Positions 10,340 through 21,100 of a DNA stretch of 64,000 nucleotides are shown here, piece after piece; the first letter of the stretch is position 1, and each line of letters starts with the position of its first letter. The DNA lies in assembly GCA_946811695.1 (NCBI GenBank), contig OX328123.1, positions 37,413,054 to 37,477,053 of the forward strand, given 5' to 3'. The position numbers and the translations under genes were made by a program. This DNA is from Gonocerus acuteangulatus (taxonomy: Eukaryota; Arthropoda; Insecta; Hemiptera; Coreidae). The notes beneath the pieces are model-generated. The model saw nothing but the letters and a program-made list of their open reading frames with translations. It was not told where the DNA came from and made no database searches.

Positions 10340-12560
10340 AAAGGATGTCTGTTTTCCGAATATTTGTTAATTCAGAGCAGTACAGAAAACTTAGAAGAGG
10401 GATGTGATTTGGGTCAAGACAGCCAGACTGACCGAGTATCTGGACAGATTACCAGCCTCCCACGGGGTAGATGGCTCCTCAAGGATTGGCCTCCAGTGCT
10501 CAGTCAGAGCAGCAGGGGAGTGGGCCGGCCAACACCTACCACAACCAAGAATATCTTGGGTAGTAGCAAGCCGATACCAGGCCCACAACCGCTGGAGTCA
10601 GGCATATTACCCTTGCCTCTCCCCTACACAAGACCGCACCACCAAATCGTACCGTGTCAGCCTTAGTAATTGACATCTTCGACAAACCATCTGTCCGCCG
10701 CTGCATATGATGCACAATGCTTCAAGTGATCGAGTGATCGGACTTGACCTATGCACTCACATAAGCCGCACAACAAGGTGGCTCCTGTCAAATGGGGTCA
10801 ATTATCCGCCCCACGCTCATCTAGAAAACAATGGCCACAGGCTCCCCCCCTTGCAAAATTTGGTTGTATGGCCAAAACGGAGACAGTGCGGACACATTCA
10901 AAGATGCCGACCCAGTCAACAACTTTGAAGGACCTCCAGCCCACACCCAGACGACCTTGCTTAACCAGTTCTTCTTCTCTAGCTTCTTCTGTCATGAACA
11001 GCACCGCCTTCCTAACTATACCCTTCAGGGGTGGAACTTGCTCCATGTCCCCGAGAAGACCGAAAAGCCAGAGAAGTTCTGAAACTTAATCGCCTTCAGG
11101 ACCTCTTCAGCCTCCAACTCTCTCGGGACATCATAGACGAGGACCAAAGGGTCCCTGAGCCCCACTACCTTACACTTCAGCCCAGCATCCTTAAGCTTGG
11201 AGTGCCCAGCTAATCGCACCACGTCTTTTTCATTCTCTACTCTGATCTCGACCGTATTATGCCTACTGCGGACAGCCTTAACTCGAAACCCATTGTCGGC
11301 GGGATCAACTGCATTCTTCAGTGCAGGTGCGAGGTTGTCACTCGTCTGAAGGTGCGCACCAGCACCTGCTTCTACAATCACCACCCCAAGGGGGGCTCAG
11401 GCCACACAGAGGTGGCCGCCTCTGAGAAGGACTTCTTGCAGTCCCTAGGTCGGGGAACAGGGGTATGTCCCCTGTTCACTTCTTTGTCAGACGCTTGCCG
11501 TGTAAACACAGCAACTAAACACTTCAGCCTAGCTACTTCCTTCTTAAGCCCAAGGACCATATCCCCCATTTTATAAAACAACTGTAACAATTGGTCTACT
11601 TCTGCCATGAGCCCCTCTCAGACTCAGAGAGAATTTTTCCTCTTAGTCAACCAATCAATAACTCCAGAATGACTATCATGGGCCTGAGCCATCTTCTCAA
11701 CGACGTACTCATTGGCATAATCCCCTGCCTCAATAACCTCCAGAGAATAAAGAATCTCGAGGTCAGTCCGGCTGGGGTCACAGGCCGCACTTCCTGTAAC
11801 TCTTCATTGTCCATATTAGCACCACCCCTAGTCCTAATAGGGGAAAACAAACAATTGTCCTTAGGGACCAGAGATGGACTCTGACGGACCGGGGTAACCC
11901 TACCCCACTTCTCCTGGAAGGTCCTCCCTCAGAATACCCACCGACCTCATAGGGTGGAGGGGCCTCACTCCTATCAGGTGCGCACATGTTACCCTGCTTT
12001 CCTAACAGCACCCTCACCCTCAGCCAGAGGCTTGGCTCTCGGAGTCCATTTGGACTTGAGTCATTCCTTTCTCAGGGAGATAACTCCCTAGGTCACACTA
12101 TAGGAGTCACTGTTTCCCCAATAAGGGGCACAGTGTGGCTTTTCCTTAATTATATGGGCAAAAAGCCCCACTCTTTTCTCTTGCGGAGACCTGGGAAGAA
12201 GACCCCCTCCACTCGCTCCCACCAACTAAGCTTCCAAACATTAGGGCGAAACCCAACATGCTACCATCAGCTGTCTTCTTACTACCACTCACGCAAGGTG
12301 TGCCCTGCCTACACCTCAGGTGCCAGTGTGACGAAAGGAGGATACTCCTCACCACTCAAAGGATTGGATGTGTGGACTCACGCTACCCTGTCTCCCTCCT
12401 AGCGGGATCGTCTGTTCTGCTTGCACCTAAAATTCAATAGGTCCCATGGGTTGCAGCACACCAGTGGCCATCTCAACAGCGTACTTGACGCCAAGGCTAA
12501 CACCCCCCACCACTGAGTAAGGGTTATTATTCGCAACCGCGTCTGGTCTCGGATCGGCTC
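9348..12560 (-). mobile_element. GC-rich LINE ORF1 region with duplicated blocks
   Basis: This block is markedly GC-richer than its surroundings. Minus-strand fragments resemble ORF1 (gag-like) of R1/I-type LINEs. At 11384-11025 they include GFRVKAVRSRHNTVEIRVEN and LVYDVPRELEAEEVLKAIKF. At about 10950-10850 there is a C-x2-C-x4-H-x4-C knuckle split by a frameshift. 9348-9780 is repeated at 12035-12530, and 9800-9930 at 11440-11570. Upstream frames (11608-11378, 12017-11778) look like the Pro/Ser-rich N-terminal part. It is non-functional and rearranged. Confidence 0.6.
11025..11384 (-). pseudogene. LINE ORF1 (gag-like) fragment
   Basis: The 119-residue stretch carries the pattern typical of the RRM-like/pre-knuckle part of R1/I-clade ORF1: GFRVKAVRSRHNTVEIRVEN, DVVRLAGHSKLKDAGLKCKV, LVYDVPRELEAEEVLKAIKF. 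The downstream knuckle lies in another frame, so the ORF is broken. Confidence 0.6.
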
Positions 12561-12783
12561 GCCGTATATCAGCAATTATTTCTGCAACGTGGTATGCAAT
12601 ATCGTGTCTCTCGGGTATCTTGTCATCAGCATCCTCAGGAGGACCGTTGTTAATTGGATGTCAGGACCTAAGTACCCTGGAAAAACCAGCATTAAATTTA
12701 AATGAATAAGTATACTCAGAGTCCAATAAGTAGGATACTGAAGGCACTTGTTATGACAATAAGTAGCCCCGTTTAAAAAAAAA

Positions 12784-13554
12784 GGCTACAGCTTCTAAAT
12801 CTTAACCGATTTCAATGATTTTTTTTTTTAAATGAAAGCTAATAAAATTTAGAAGAACTTTGTCTAGCCAGATTTTTGTTTCCCCTGTTTATTAAATTAC
12901 GAGTAAATAATTCACAAACCTTTACAATTGAACATAAAATATTATTTTATTTTTCATTTAACTCAATATCAGCACTGATATTGTTGATATTAATCATTCA
13001 AATCCTGATTAGACTTGGAAAAAATTATTAGACTTGGACACATACAGTCTTATTTTTCGTACATGGCCACTGCGCATGGGTGAACGCCAGCGGACACTTT
13101 TTTGTGACACAAACAGTCTTCTTTTTTTATCATGGCCATGCCACTGCGCATGCACGAACGCCAGCAGACATTTTTTTGTGACATACAATCTTCTTTTTCG
13201 TACATGGCCACTGCGCATGAGCGAACACCAGCAAAAACTTCTTTTGTGACACATAAAGTCTTCTTTTTCGTAGATGGCCAACGCCACTTTGTATGCGTGA
13301 ACACTAGCGGAAACTTTTTTCTGACACATGCAGTCTTCTTTTTCGTACATGGCCACATCACTGCGCATACGTGAACACTTTTTTGTGACACATACAGTCT
13401 TATTTTTCATACATGGCCACGGCGCATGTGCGAACACCATTGGACACTTTTTTGTGACACATTTTTGTAACGTTTTTTTTTTTTTTCAGTTTAGTCACCA
13501 CTAAAGCATATTTATGCTAAAATGAATTGATATGGTAAGATTTAGAGGCTGTAG
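12784..13554. mobile_element. Element F with inverted ends enclosing a minisatellite
   Basis: AGGCTACAGC..TCTAAATCTTA at 12783-12806 is matched inverted at about 13530-13556 (TAAGATTTAGAGGCTGTAGCC). Its right part ends CTAAAGCATATTTATGCTAAAA at about 13503-13524, the same terminus as element E, preceded by the 63-75-bp array. Confidence 0.45.
13043..13465. repeat. Minisatellite, six units of 63-75 bp
   Basis: Each unit has the order ACAGTCTTCTTTTTCGTACA, TGGCCACTGCGCATG, GAACACCAGCGGACAC, TTTTTTGTGACACAT, with small indels. One reversed unit occurs in the terminal region of element E (about 9016-9095), so the array seems to be an amplification of that subterminal sequence. Predicted proteins here are repeat artefacts. 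Confidence 0.85.
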
Positions 13555-13556
13555 CC

Positions 13557-14459
13557 TTTTTTGAAAAACGAAATGTCGTTTGGCCCCACTGTGCGGCGGC
13601 CGGCCGAGGTGGCCTACGTACGCAACCGCTTGCCTAATACCATCAACATTCACAGCCTAACTATCAACAAACTGTTCCCCCACCCTAAATGGCTGGGAAA
13701 TTAACACTGTTTTCCCAAAAAAACTCGGAATCCCCTAGACAGAATTCTACCAAAATTCATAAGTGATTGAAGTGCACCACCAAACCAAAGGTCGTGTAGG
13801 TACACCAAAGTTGAAACTTCCCGTAGAGCTCCTCAACTGTATGTCTGTCCGCCTCGACTGCCGGTCCTGTGAGACCCATTGTGTAATAATTACACGATTA
13901 TTAAATTAAGTTCCCTGCCAAATAAATTTTTGTTCTATTGATTTTTTTCAATTATCGAAAACTGACATAGCACAGAGTAGGGAGAACTATGGTGGGGATG
14001 ACTACAGCTAGCCACCTGCATTTGCCAAACCAACTATTCAGTGTTCTGCCAGCAACCGTGGGAGTGAGTGGGAGCCCATAAGTGTTTTTCCAACTTAAGT
14101 ATTATTACTTACATTTATTATACTATTTTATGACTTTTCTAATTACTTAAAAATAAATGTTTTTAGCATAATTAAATTACTATTTTTGCTTAATATTTGA
14201 TTGCCTCCCAGAGAAAGAGAAAAGAGAATTCTTAATTTTTAGAGCTGAAAGAAAACAGCTTATTAAGTCAGAGGAGCTGCACTCCATTAGAGGCTTCAGG
14301 CTGTTTTTTTTTGTTTTTGTTTTTCCGCCGCACATAGGAGTATTTCAAGTGAAAATCCGGACAAATTTATTTTTTGTATTATATTCCATTTTTTTGTAAT
14401 AAAAAACAATAATTAATCAAAATCAGGTATATATTATAAAAATTAATGATTTTTTTTCC
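13557..14459. other. No gene seen
   Basis: Unassigned AT-rich sequence with a GC-richer patch at 13590-13680 and T/A homopolymer stretches. It may include LINE 3' debris. Confidence 0.4.
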
Positions 14460-14622
14460 CCCGGGGCAACGACATCTGGGGCATTAGTGTCGAAAAATTT
14501 ATTATTATCACTTATACAAATTATAACAAATTGTCTATAACCCATTCAGGTCCGACGTTGCTTAACTTCGGTGATCAACGGCAACCGGTGCATTTTAACT
14601 GGCTAAGACCGTTGGCCATTAC
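14460..14622 (-). mobile_element. 5S rRNA-derived SINE or 5S pseudogene fragment
   Basis: On the minus strand, 14622-14549 reads GGCCAACGGTCTTAGCCAG, TGCACCGGTTG, GATCACCGAAGTTAAGCAAC, GTCGG. This is the 5' half of 5S rRNA including the internal A-box region, diverged. It is followed by an AT-rich body and a tail (CACTAATGCCCCAGATGTCG) resembling the tail of the tRNA-derived SINEs here. A 5S head joined to a SINE tail is the SINE3 arrangement. Confidence 0.6.
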
Positions 14623-14679
14623 TAGGTATTGACACTATAATATTCGTCTGTTCCTCTGAAAGGTGCTTTCTTTTCTTCC

Positions 14680-15128
14680 TTAATTGCATCCTATTACAGG
14701 TGATAGAAGGATCAGACATGGGACCTTATGACACCTGAAGTTCAATTTTGATGCCTGTTCTCGTAACACATATATTTTCTTCTGCTGGGTAACATTCCTT
14801 CTTCGCTTTTCGGAAAATAACAAGGATGTATTCCTTTGCCTCTGTTTTGTATCAATTCCCACTGCCGTCATGTGAAGTCACCGTCTATAATCAAAGCTAA
14901 AGCTCCTTGTGGTGTGTATTTGCTTATGGTTGTAGTTGATTCATTTTTATTTTTTGACGATATTATACTTTGAATTTTTTTGGCTCTAGTAGGCGTCAAC
15001 ATAATCTCCTGCATGATTTTAGACGCATCTGTATTCCAAGAGGTGCTTTGTTCTGCACCGCTTACTTCCATCACAGAATTCTCCGAATTCAGGGCTTGCT
15101 GCTTTGCGGAGCCACGTAGGTAGTTCAA
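14680..15128 (-). pseudogene. Decayed ORF of an uncharacterised arthropod repeat family
   Basis: Minus-strand 15128-14868 encodes a Ser/Asn-rich region ending TPQGALALIIDGDFT. After a frame change, 14871-14680 continues. The ALALII-x-x-x-FT motif followed by a basic Tyr/Cys-Tyr region is, from memory, recurrent in uncharacterised arthropod repeat-encoded proteins; I cannot name the family. The frame is broken just after the motif. Confidence 0.35.
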
Positions 15129-16204
15129 TTAATGTTTCCAACCCTTCTTTTTTTGTTTTACAAATCTTCCATCGGTGCTATTCGAAGCTGTCCTTTTTTC
15201 TTTAAAACGAGGCTTGAAATATATCAAAGACCGAATAAGAACACTCCTTTCTTCGATTGGACATGAAGTCAAAGTCAGAAGTTTTTTTCTAAGATCACAA
15301 ATTTTTCATCCGTTTTTCTACCTTTCAATTCTTTAAGAATGGTTTATGATTCCATCCTGGTGATTTCTTTCACTTTCCTCGAGATATCTGTGACAAAAGA
15401 AACAAATTATGATACCTAACCCATTTTGAGAATTTTGACTCATTATCTTTGAAGTCTGCTAAAATATTATTGTGAACGTTGGGGACTTATTTTTTTCTTG
15501 GATCCACTTACTGAGACTCTGAATTTAATGTACATATCAAAACTCTGACCGGACAGTGCACGCCACAGAAACAAAAACACTAATATATCTCAAAATGTTT
15601 ATAAAAAATTGTGTTCTAAAAAGTGTCTTCTACTAATGGCCGTATAAGCTGAAGATACAGTGTGTACGTCGTAGAAGGTAGGAAACGATGAGAGACGTAC
15701 CTGTGCCTTGCGACCTCAACTCATCTCTCACCTATCCAGCCCTCCAGCCGACACAAAGATGCGGATGCCCCCGCACATACGTCCTCCCTCGTATGTCGCA
15801 AGCTTGCGGACGCATCCCCGGAAAGGGATATCTATTTCTCTAGCTTCCACCCTGAGTCAGTCAGTCACCAGAGAGCTGAAGATACAGAGTAAAATAAATG
15901 AAACTTGCTTTAATATGTACTACTGCCCTTCCAGTTCCTTGTTCAAGTCGTTGCTTCTCCAATTTTTTTGCCCCAAAAGAACACTTTGTTTTTTAAACTG
16001 AGTAACACAAAGGAGATAACCAAAAACAGAATCGTGTAGTTAATACAAGGGCTAGATTCGGACTGTCACTGTGGACAGGCACGATGACTGAGGTGGAGTC
16101 GGTAACCTTTTAATGAACAGGTTATCTTAAATAAATAAAAATGTGGTTTGGGTAAAATTACGTTACTTTTGGGATTTCCTATTTTGTCCGGCTTTTTACC
16201 TGAA
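15129..16204. other. No gene seen; possible 225-bp insertion
   Basis: GCTGAAGATACAG occurs at 15648-15660 and 15886-15898, flanking a GC-rich 225-bp block that could be an insertion with target duplication. Otherwise nothing is recognised. Confidence 0.35.
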
Positions 16205-16292
16205 ATACTATGTGCGCCGGTGGGAATTGAATCCACCATCTCCCACATATGAATCTAAGACGTAAGCCACTAGACCACTGGGAGACCCTCTT
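16205..16292 (-). mobile_element. tRNA-derived SINE, family 1, head fragment
   Basis: It is the reverse of the family 1 head: B box GGGAATTGAATCCACC (inverted), CATCTCCCAC, and A-box region ending GGGAGACCC. The body and tail are absent. Confidence 0.75.
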
Positions 16293-17023
16293 TTGTGCTC
16301 TACACAAATGGAGGGAATGGGTGGGGCCTATATTTCAAGGCAATAAAAATAGCAGAAACTCCCTGTTATAACCTTATCAGTTTATAACCAATACACCAGT
16401 TGTCTTGCTTGTGGAATTGGCAGCTTTATAGTTTAAATTATCAGCCTCAGCTAAGGCTAATTAATGATAAAAATTAAACACTCTTCCTTGCCTGGCCTCT
16501 CAAAGCCTTTCTTGCACCTAAACAAGACATAATTCGTTTTTATATTGATTCACGTTGTGTTTGATCATTAAAAGGCTGAGTTGTGGAACAGAAGGGAGAG
16601 TGCAGGGAGAAATTCTCCCCAGACGTTCGTGCATGTGCAATTGAACTCCTTGGTTTATCTGAACAGGCTATAATTGGGCCTCACAGGGGCTCGTGTCCTC
16701 CACTACATTTAGATTGTTTCTTGCTGAGTGTTAAAATAACAACAAGACATGTAATCAAACTGTAGGACAAAATAAATTAATTTTTACAAATATTTCTATT
16801 TTGTCTTCCTAATAAATCCAACATAGATTATAATATATTTGTAATGGTTTATAGACCTTGAAAATGCCAGGAGGCACATATTATATACATTTGAAAAATA
16901 AAATAAACAAAATAAGAGAGAAACAGTCGATTGAAATTATTAATTCCTTGTTTCATAATATGTTTAATGTTGTGTGGGATCTGTTTTCTTATTTTTTACT
17001 AAACATTTATTTCCAACTAAAAA

Positions 17024-17092
<69 letters not shown>

Positions 17093-17179
17093 AGAACCAA
17101 TTCTTTAGCTGCGAATTTAAAATTTGTTCATATTCAAAGGATATCTTTTTTTCTTCAGTGACTAGCTGTTCTAAACACA
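16293..17179. other. No gene seen; (TA)n at about 17027-17087
   Basis: Unassigned AT-rich sequence with a 60-bp (TA)n tract. The small ORFs here read the microsatellite or lack any family pattern. Confidence 0.4.
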
Positions 17180-17793
17180 TTAACCCTTTCCTTACTAAAG
17201 ACTTCTGTAGAAGTCAAGCGCCGTACTCCTGGTACGAAGGACTTGTACAGCAGTCCGACCCTCCTCTCTCCTTTACAGGCTCCCTTCGTCTGACTTTTCC
17301 AGGAGTTCGACCTTGGGTCTATTAAGCAAGGACTGAGGGAAGCTTTAGCTATTTCTTTCACCACTAGTTGTCAGGGGAATTAACTCTTTGTGACAAGGGA
17401 GCTATGGATTATTGATACCTGGGTCGGACTCGAAAAAATTAACACCACCAGTGTTAGATCTAACTCGATCTAAATAAAAAAGGAGGATGGATTTTTCTTT
17501 GTTTTAATAAAAAAAGAGGCTATTTATTTATTTAGCTTCATTGATTAGTACCTATATCATAAAAAAATAATATTTTTCGTACTAAAAAATATAGACTATA
17601 AAAACAATTTATTGGAGCATCTAATTATATAATTCAACCTAAATATTTAGAGCTAAAAAGAAAACGTAAATAAATAATAATATAAAGTTTTCCTACGATT
17701 AGAAATGTTAAACGAGGAAATTATATGAACGTTTTCACACACATAGAGAGGAGGGCGAGAATAGCTTCGTAACTAAGGCCTGCACAGGGTTAA
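17180..17793. mobile_element. piggyBac-like MITE candidate
   Basis: TTAACCCTTTCC at 17180 and CTGCACAGGGTTAA ending at 17793 give the TTAA-CCC...GGG-TTAA ends of piggyBac superfamily elements. The interior (614 bp in total) has no transposase. Inverted identity is limited to the first few bases, so this is tentative. Confidence 0.45.
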
Positions 17794-20617
17794 GAGTAAG
17801 TAAGTGAATTACAGAAATAAAATATCTACTGTTTCCACTAATTTCTTCTCTCCACCCAAGAAAAATTATTGTTAATATTGCTGAAGTGTTAACAAAATAG
17901 ATAAGGTGATACTTAGATAAATTATTTGGTCCAATACATAAAGAATATTCAAATCTCTTAATAATTTCGTTCCAATGAATTTTATAAAATCTATTTTAGA
18001 AAATAGTGTTTTTTAAAGAAAAGTATTGAATAACAATTATTCATGATTTTCATTGGGAAATACAATGTAGAATTAGAGTTAGAATTGAACATAATAAATA
18101 ATAAGCAGGTAAATAAGTAATTTAAAAATACAATATAATAAATAATCGAAACTATTTTTAAAATGTTCAAAATTTCATTTTGTTCCATACAATTCTGTTT
18201 AATATTTTATTTATTAAGTAATGTACAATATAAGAGAACAGCATCATTTTACTAGGTCAGTACAATCTAGGATGAAAAAATGTAAAACCTATTTTGGTTG
18301 TTACCTGATCCACTATTATGAACAACAAATGAATGTTATAGAATGCTGATTATTATGAACAAGATGAATTGACTACGCACTATTACTGTAAAGAAATAGA
18401 GAGGAAATGGGAAAAAGGAAAAGAGCTGTCTGTGGGAAATAGAAAAAACTAATAATGTGTATTACAACAAATGAGGAAACAAGTGAATCTGGATGAGGTT
18501 GGTAATCTTCCAGTACTTTTGCCATGTGTAAGCAATATTAGAACAATCTAAGGACGGAGAAGGAATACATGGCTTGTACAGAAATTCAAAATCATATTAT
18601 TTAAAACCATTTACTAGTCTCAGCTTTGCTAGCTTTCCTTCTTACGTTAATTTTTGAAAAGATATTGCTATATATTTATTTACTTTTAAACAATATATAA
18701 GTTTAAAGAGCAATCTACTTCAATGAGCTGGGACTAGTAGATTTGTAAAAGGAAAAAAAAAAACAATAAAACTAAGCTACAAATAAAAATTTCTAAATGC
18801 AATCAAGAAAAGAAGGAGAAATAACTTTTAAAAATAATAAAAATTTTAATTTACTATAATTTACACATGAAAGAGAATGACATAGGTCAGAAGCACTTTC
18901 CTTAATTATAAAATATAAATATAGGCCACTAAAGGTTGTACCAACTCAGGTAAAACAGATTAAGAGTCATTTCCATATCTGATGTGTCTTAGTGTGTTTG
19001 TAAATTGTAAGACTTCTTCAACAATATACTAAACATAATTTGGTTTGTTTTGCAGCTTTGATTTTTAAAAGGAAGAGTATACAAAGTAAGGGATTGTTAA
19101 ACTTATGAGAGCTTTACAGGACATAATAACAAAATTATTTAATGTGAGGTATGAATACTAGCCCCCCTAGAAATCCATAATAAAAAATGATAGAAAAAGC
19201 AGGTAAGATAGGCAGATATAGGTATCGGAATCAGGTTCTCAAATACATTAGACACTTTAAAGAAAGTATCGTGAGCCCTACCCTTTCAGCAACACCTTGA
19301 GCAGGCATGTTAATCCCCTAGAATCCTAATGTTGATCCACAAACAATAGTTCTTAAAAAGAAGTATGTTCAGTATCCAGGCCAGGTAAACCAAGTCCTAG
19401 GCAATGGTAATGAGCCGCTAGAGAATTTGGAAAACCACCCGTACTTATCACTTGAGAATGATGAAAATGAGCATCACTTAGAGTTTTATATTACCTCTCA
19501 AATATTAAAAAAAAAAAAAAAAATGTTCTGACAATGCTGTGTTGTTCTACTTCACGAGACATGTTTGTTGATTCCCCTCCAGTGGTTTTGTCTGAGTTTC
19601 AAATTACAGTCAACATGTAATTTTTTAGAGCAATATCAGTGAAGTTGTGTGTAAAAGCAACCAAAGGAATTCGAACCAACATTCTACCAATAACACTAGT
19701 CTTAAAGTAGTAGGATCCACCAGTGTAACCGTTCAAGAATGCTTACGGAGAACACTACTCATCGAGAGCCGATGTTTTTTGTTGGTAAAAGTATTTGCAT
19801 TTTTGACTTGTTGGATGCGGTACTGTTACCTAATCCTGTTGTCTTTCCACTTGTATCTTCTATTACACGGAGCTGGGGACTAATTCAGGTAAAAATGTTC
19901 TGCATGTTATGTATCAATAGCCTTTTATTGTAGATTATTTATTAGCTATCCTCTAATAGATTAAGGGTTCCTTTCTTATTTGATATTATTGTTTAATTTT
20001 AGTAATTCTTTTAGCCCACAGTCCCTTCAGGGATGAAATAGAGATCGTAAACAATTTATTTATTTTTATTTATTTGTGTCCACAGTTCGTAAACAATTAC
20101 AATGAACACATGTTTCCATGAGCCATTAGTATTTTTAAACTGAATGAAACTATAACACCATGGAAAATTACAGATTGGTACAACCTTAGCTTGATTGAAA
20201 ATACAAAATGGACCCTACAGAGCTATATAAAGTATTATAAATGGTATCTTAAAAATATAAATATCACATTAAAATCACAGATCACAGTTTCACAATCAAA
20301 TCACAGATAAAAACAGCCTCAATAAAGAAAAATAACTCATTCTTAAAAGTCCTTATAAAGCAAACTCTATAAGAAAAAAGATCTGAAGGCCGTCTATTAA
20401 AAAAGGTTTAATTCTTTATTGCGACTGGTAGGTGAATAATAAATCTGTAATGAAACATGATACAGCTGCCCACACTGATTGCATTCAACATGAAACAATT
20501 CTTCAATAATTTACCACATGAGAAATTTGAGTAAAGGTGCTTCATCAAATCAAATATTTTCCACAAAAGGCAAAATTTGAAAATTCGAAAGAAATAGGGA
20601 GAGGATGCAATTATTAC
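17794..20617. other. No exon identified; possible decayed ORF at 19280-19900
   Basis: AT-rich sequence, possibly intronic if the host gene continues. At 19320-19500 a plus-strand frame (DPQTIVLKKKYVQYPGQVNQ, LENLENHPYLSLENDENEHH) looks protein-like, then hits poly(A) and stops. It may be a retro-pseudogene or transposon relic. Confidence 0.35.
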
Positions 20618-20721
20618 CTGATTTCTTCGAAGTATGCTCCTTCCAGACATCCGTGCTGGTGATGATGACCGATATTGCATTGATAAACCAGAATTTTTAT
20701 CGCCTGATCCATTTTTCTTGT
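20618..20721 (-). CDS. Host gene exon i (last exon seen)
   Basis: A TTATTGCAG acceptor and an AATCAG|GTAATA donor define a 104-nt exon (phase 1 in, 0 out). It encodes KKNGSGDKNSGLSMQYRSSS followed by PARMSGRSILRRNQ, a basic Ser-rich segment like the end of many SR-related proteins. No stop is reached, so at least one more exon lies at lower coordinates or outside the window. I searched 20.6 down to 18 kb on the minus strand by eye and saw no convincing continuation. Confidence 0.75.
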
Positions 20722-21100
20722 CTGCAATAAGATATATATATATATATATATATATATGATAAACAGAAAATAACTAACAAAAAACAGTTATATATAAAAC
20801 AATTTGGATACTCGTAACTGGAATGTGAGAGAAAAAAAAAATTGGCTCTCTCTACGCTCTGCAAGCATACTAATGCAATCAATAAATATCTCTTATCCTA
20901 GAAGGAAAAAAATCATGAACAAGAGAAAAATATGTCAAAAAAAAAAAGAAAAAAAAAAAAAAAGGTTATATGAAGATTTAGAAGAAGATAATTGAGATTA
21001 ATATACATATAATAAAATTCAAACGGAAATACTATTTGGGGCCTTTATCAACGCAATAGTACCCAAAACAATGATTTTTAGAATTTTTGTCTGTTTAACT

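Noticed and set aside
9218..11082. Many overlapping plus-strand ORFs in the GC-rich region
   Set aside because: GC-rich sequence has few stops; LINE ORF1 similarity is on the minus strand.
13009..13440. Cys/Lys-rich minus-strand ORFs of 143 and 113 residues
   Set aside because: They read the 63-75-bp minisatellite in two frames; the repeating peptide follows the DNA period.
13043..13465. CRISPR-like regular repeats
   Set aside because: Units are continuous and diverged, with no repeat/spacer structure and no cas genes, in eukaryotic sequence.
14549..14622. Functional 5S rRNA gene
   Set aside because: Only a diverged 5' half is present, followed by a SINE-like tail.
17155..17364. Possible further exon of the host gene
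   Set aside because: Lies inside the piggyBac-like MITE, without suitable splice borders or matching composition.
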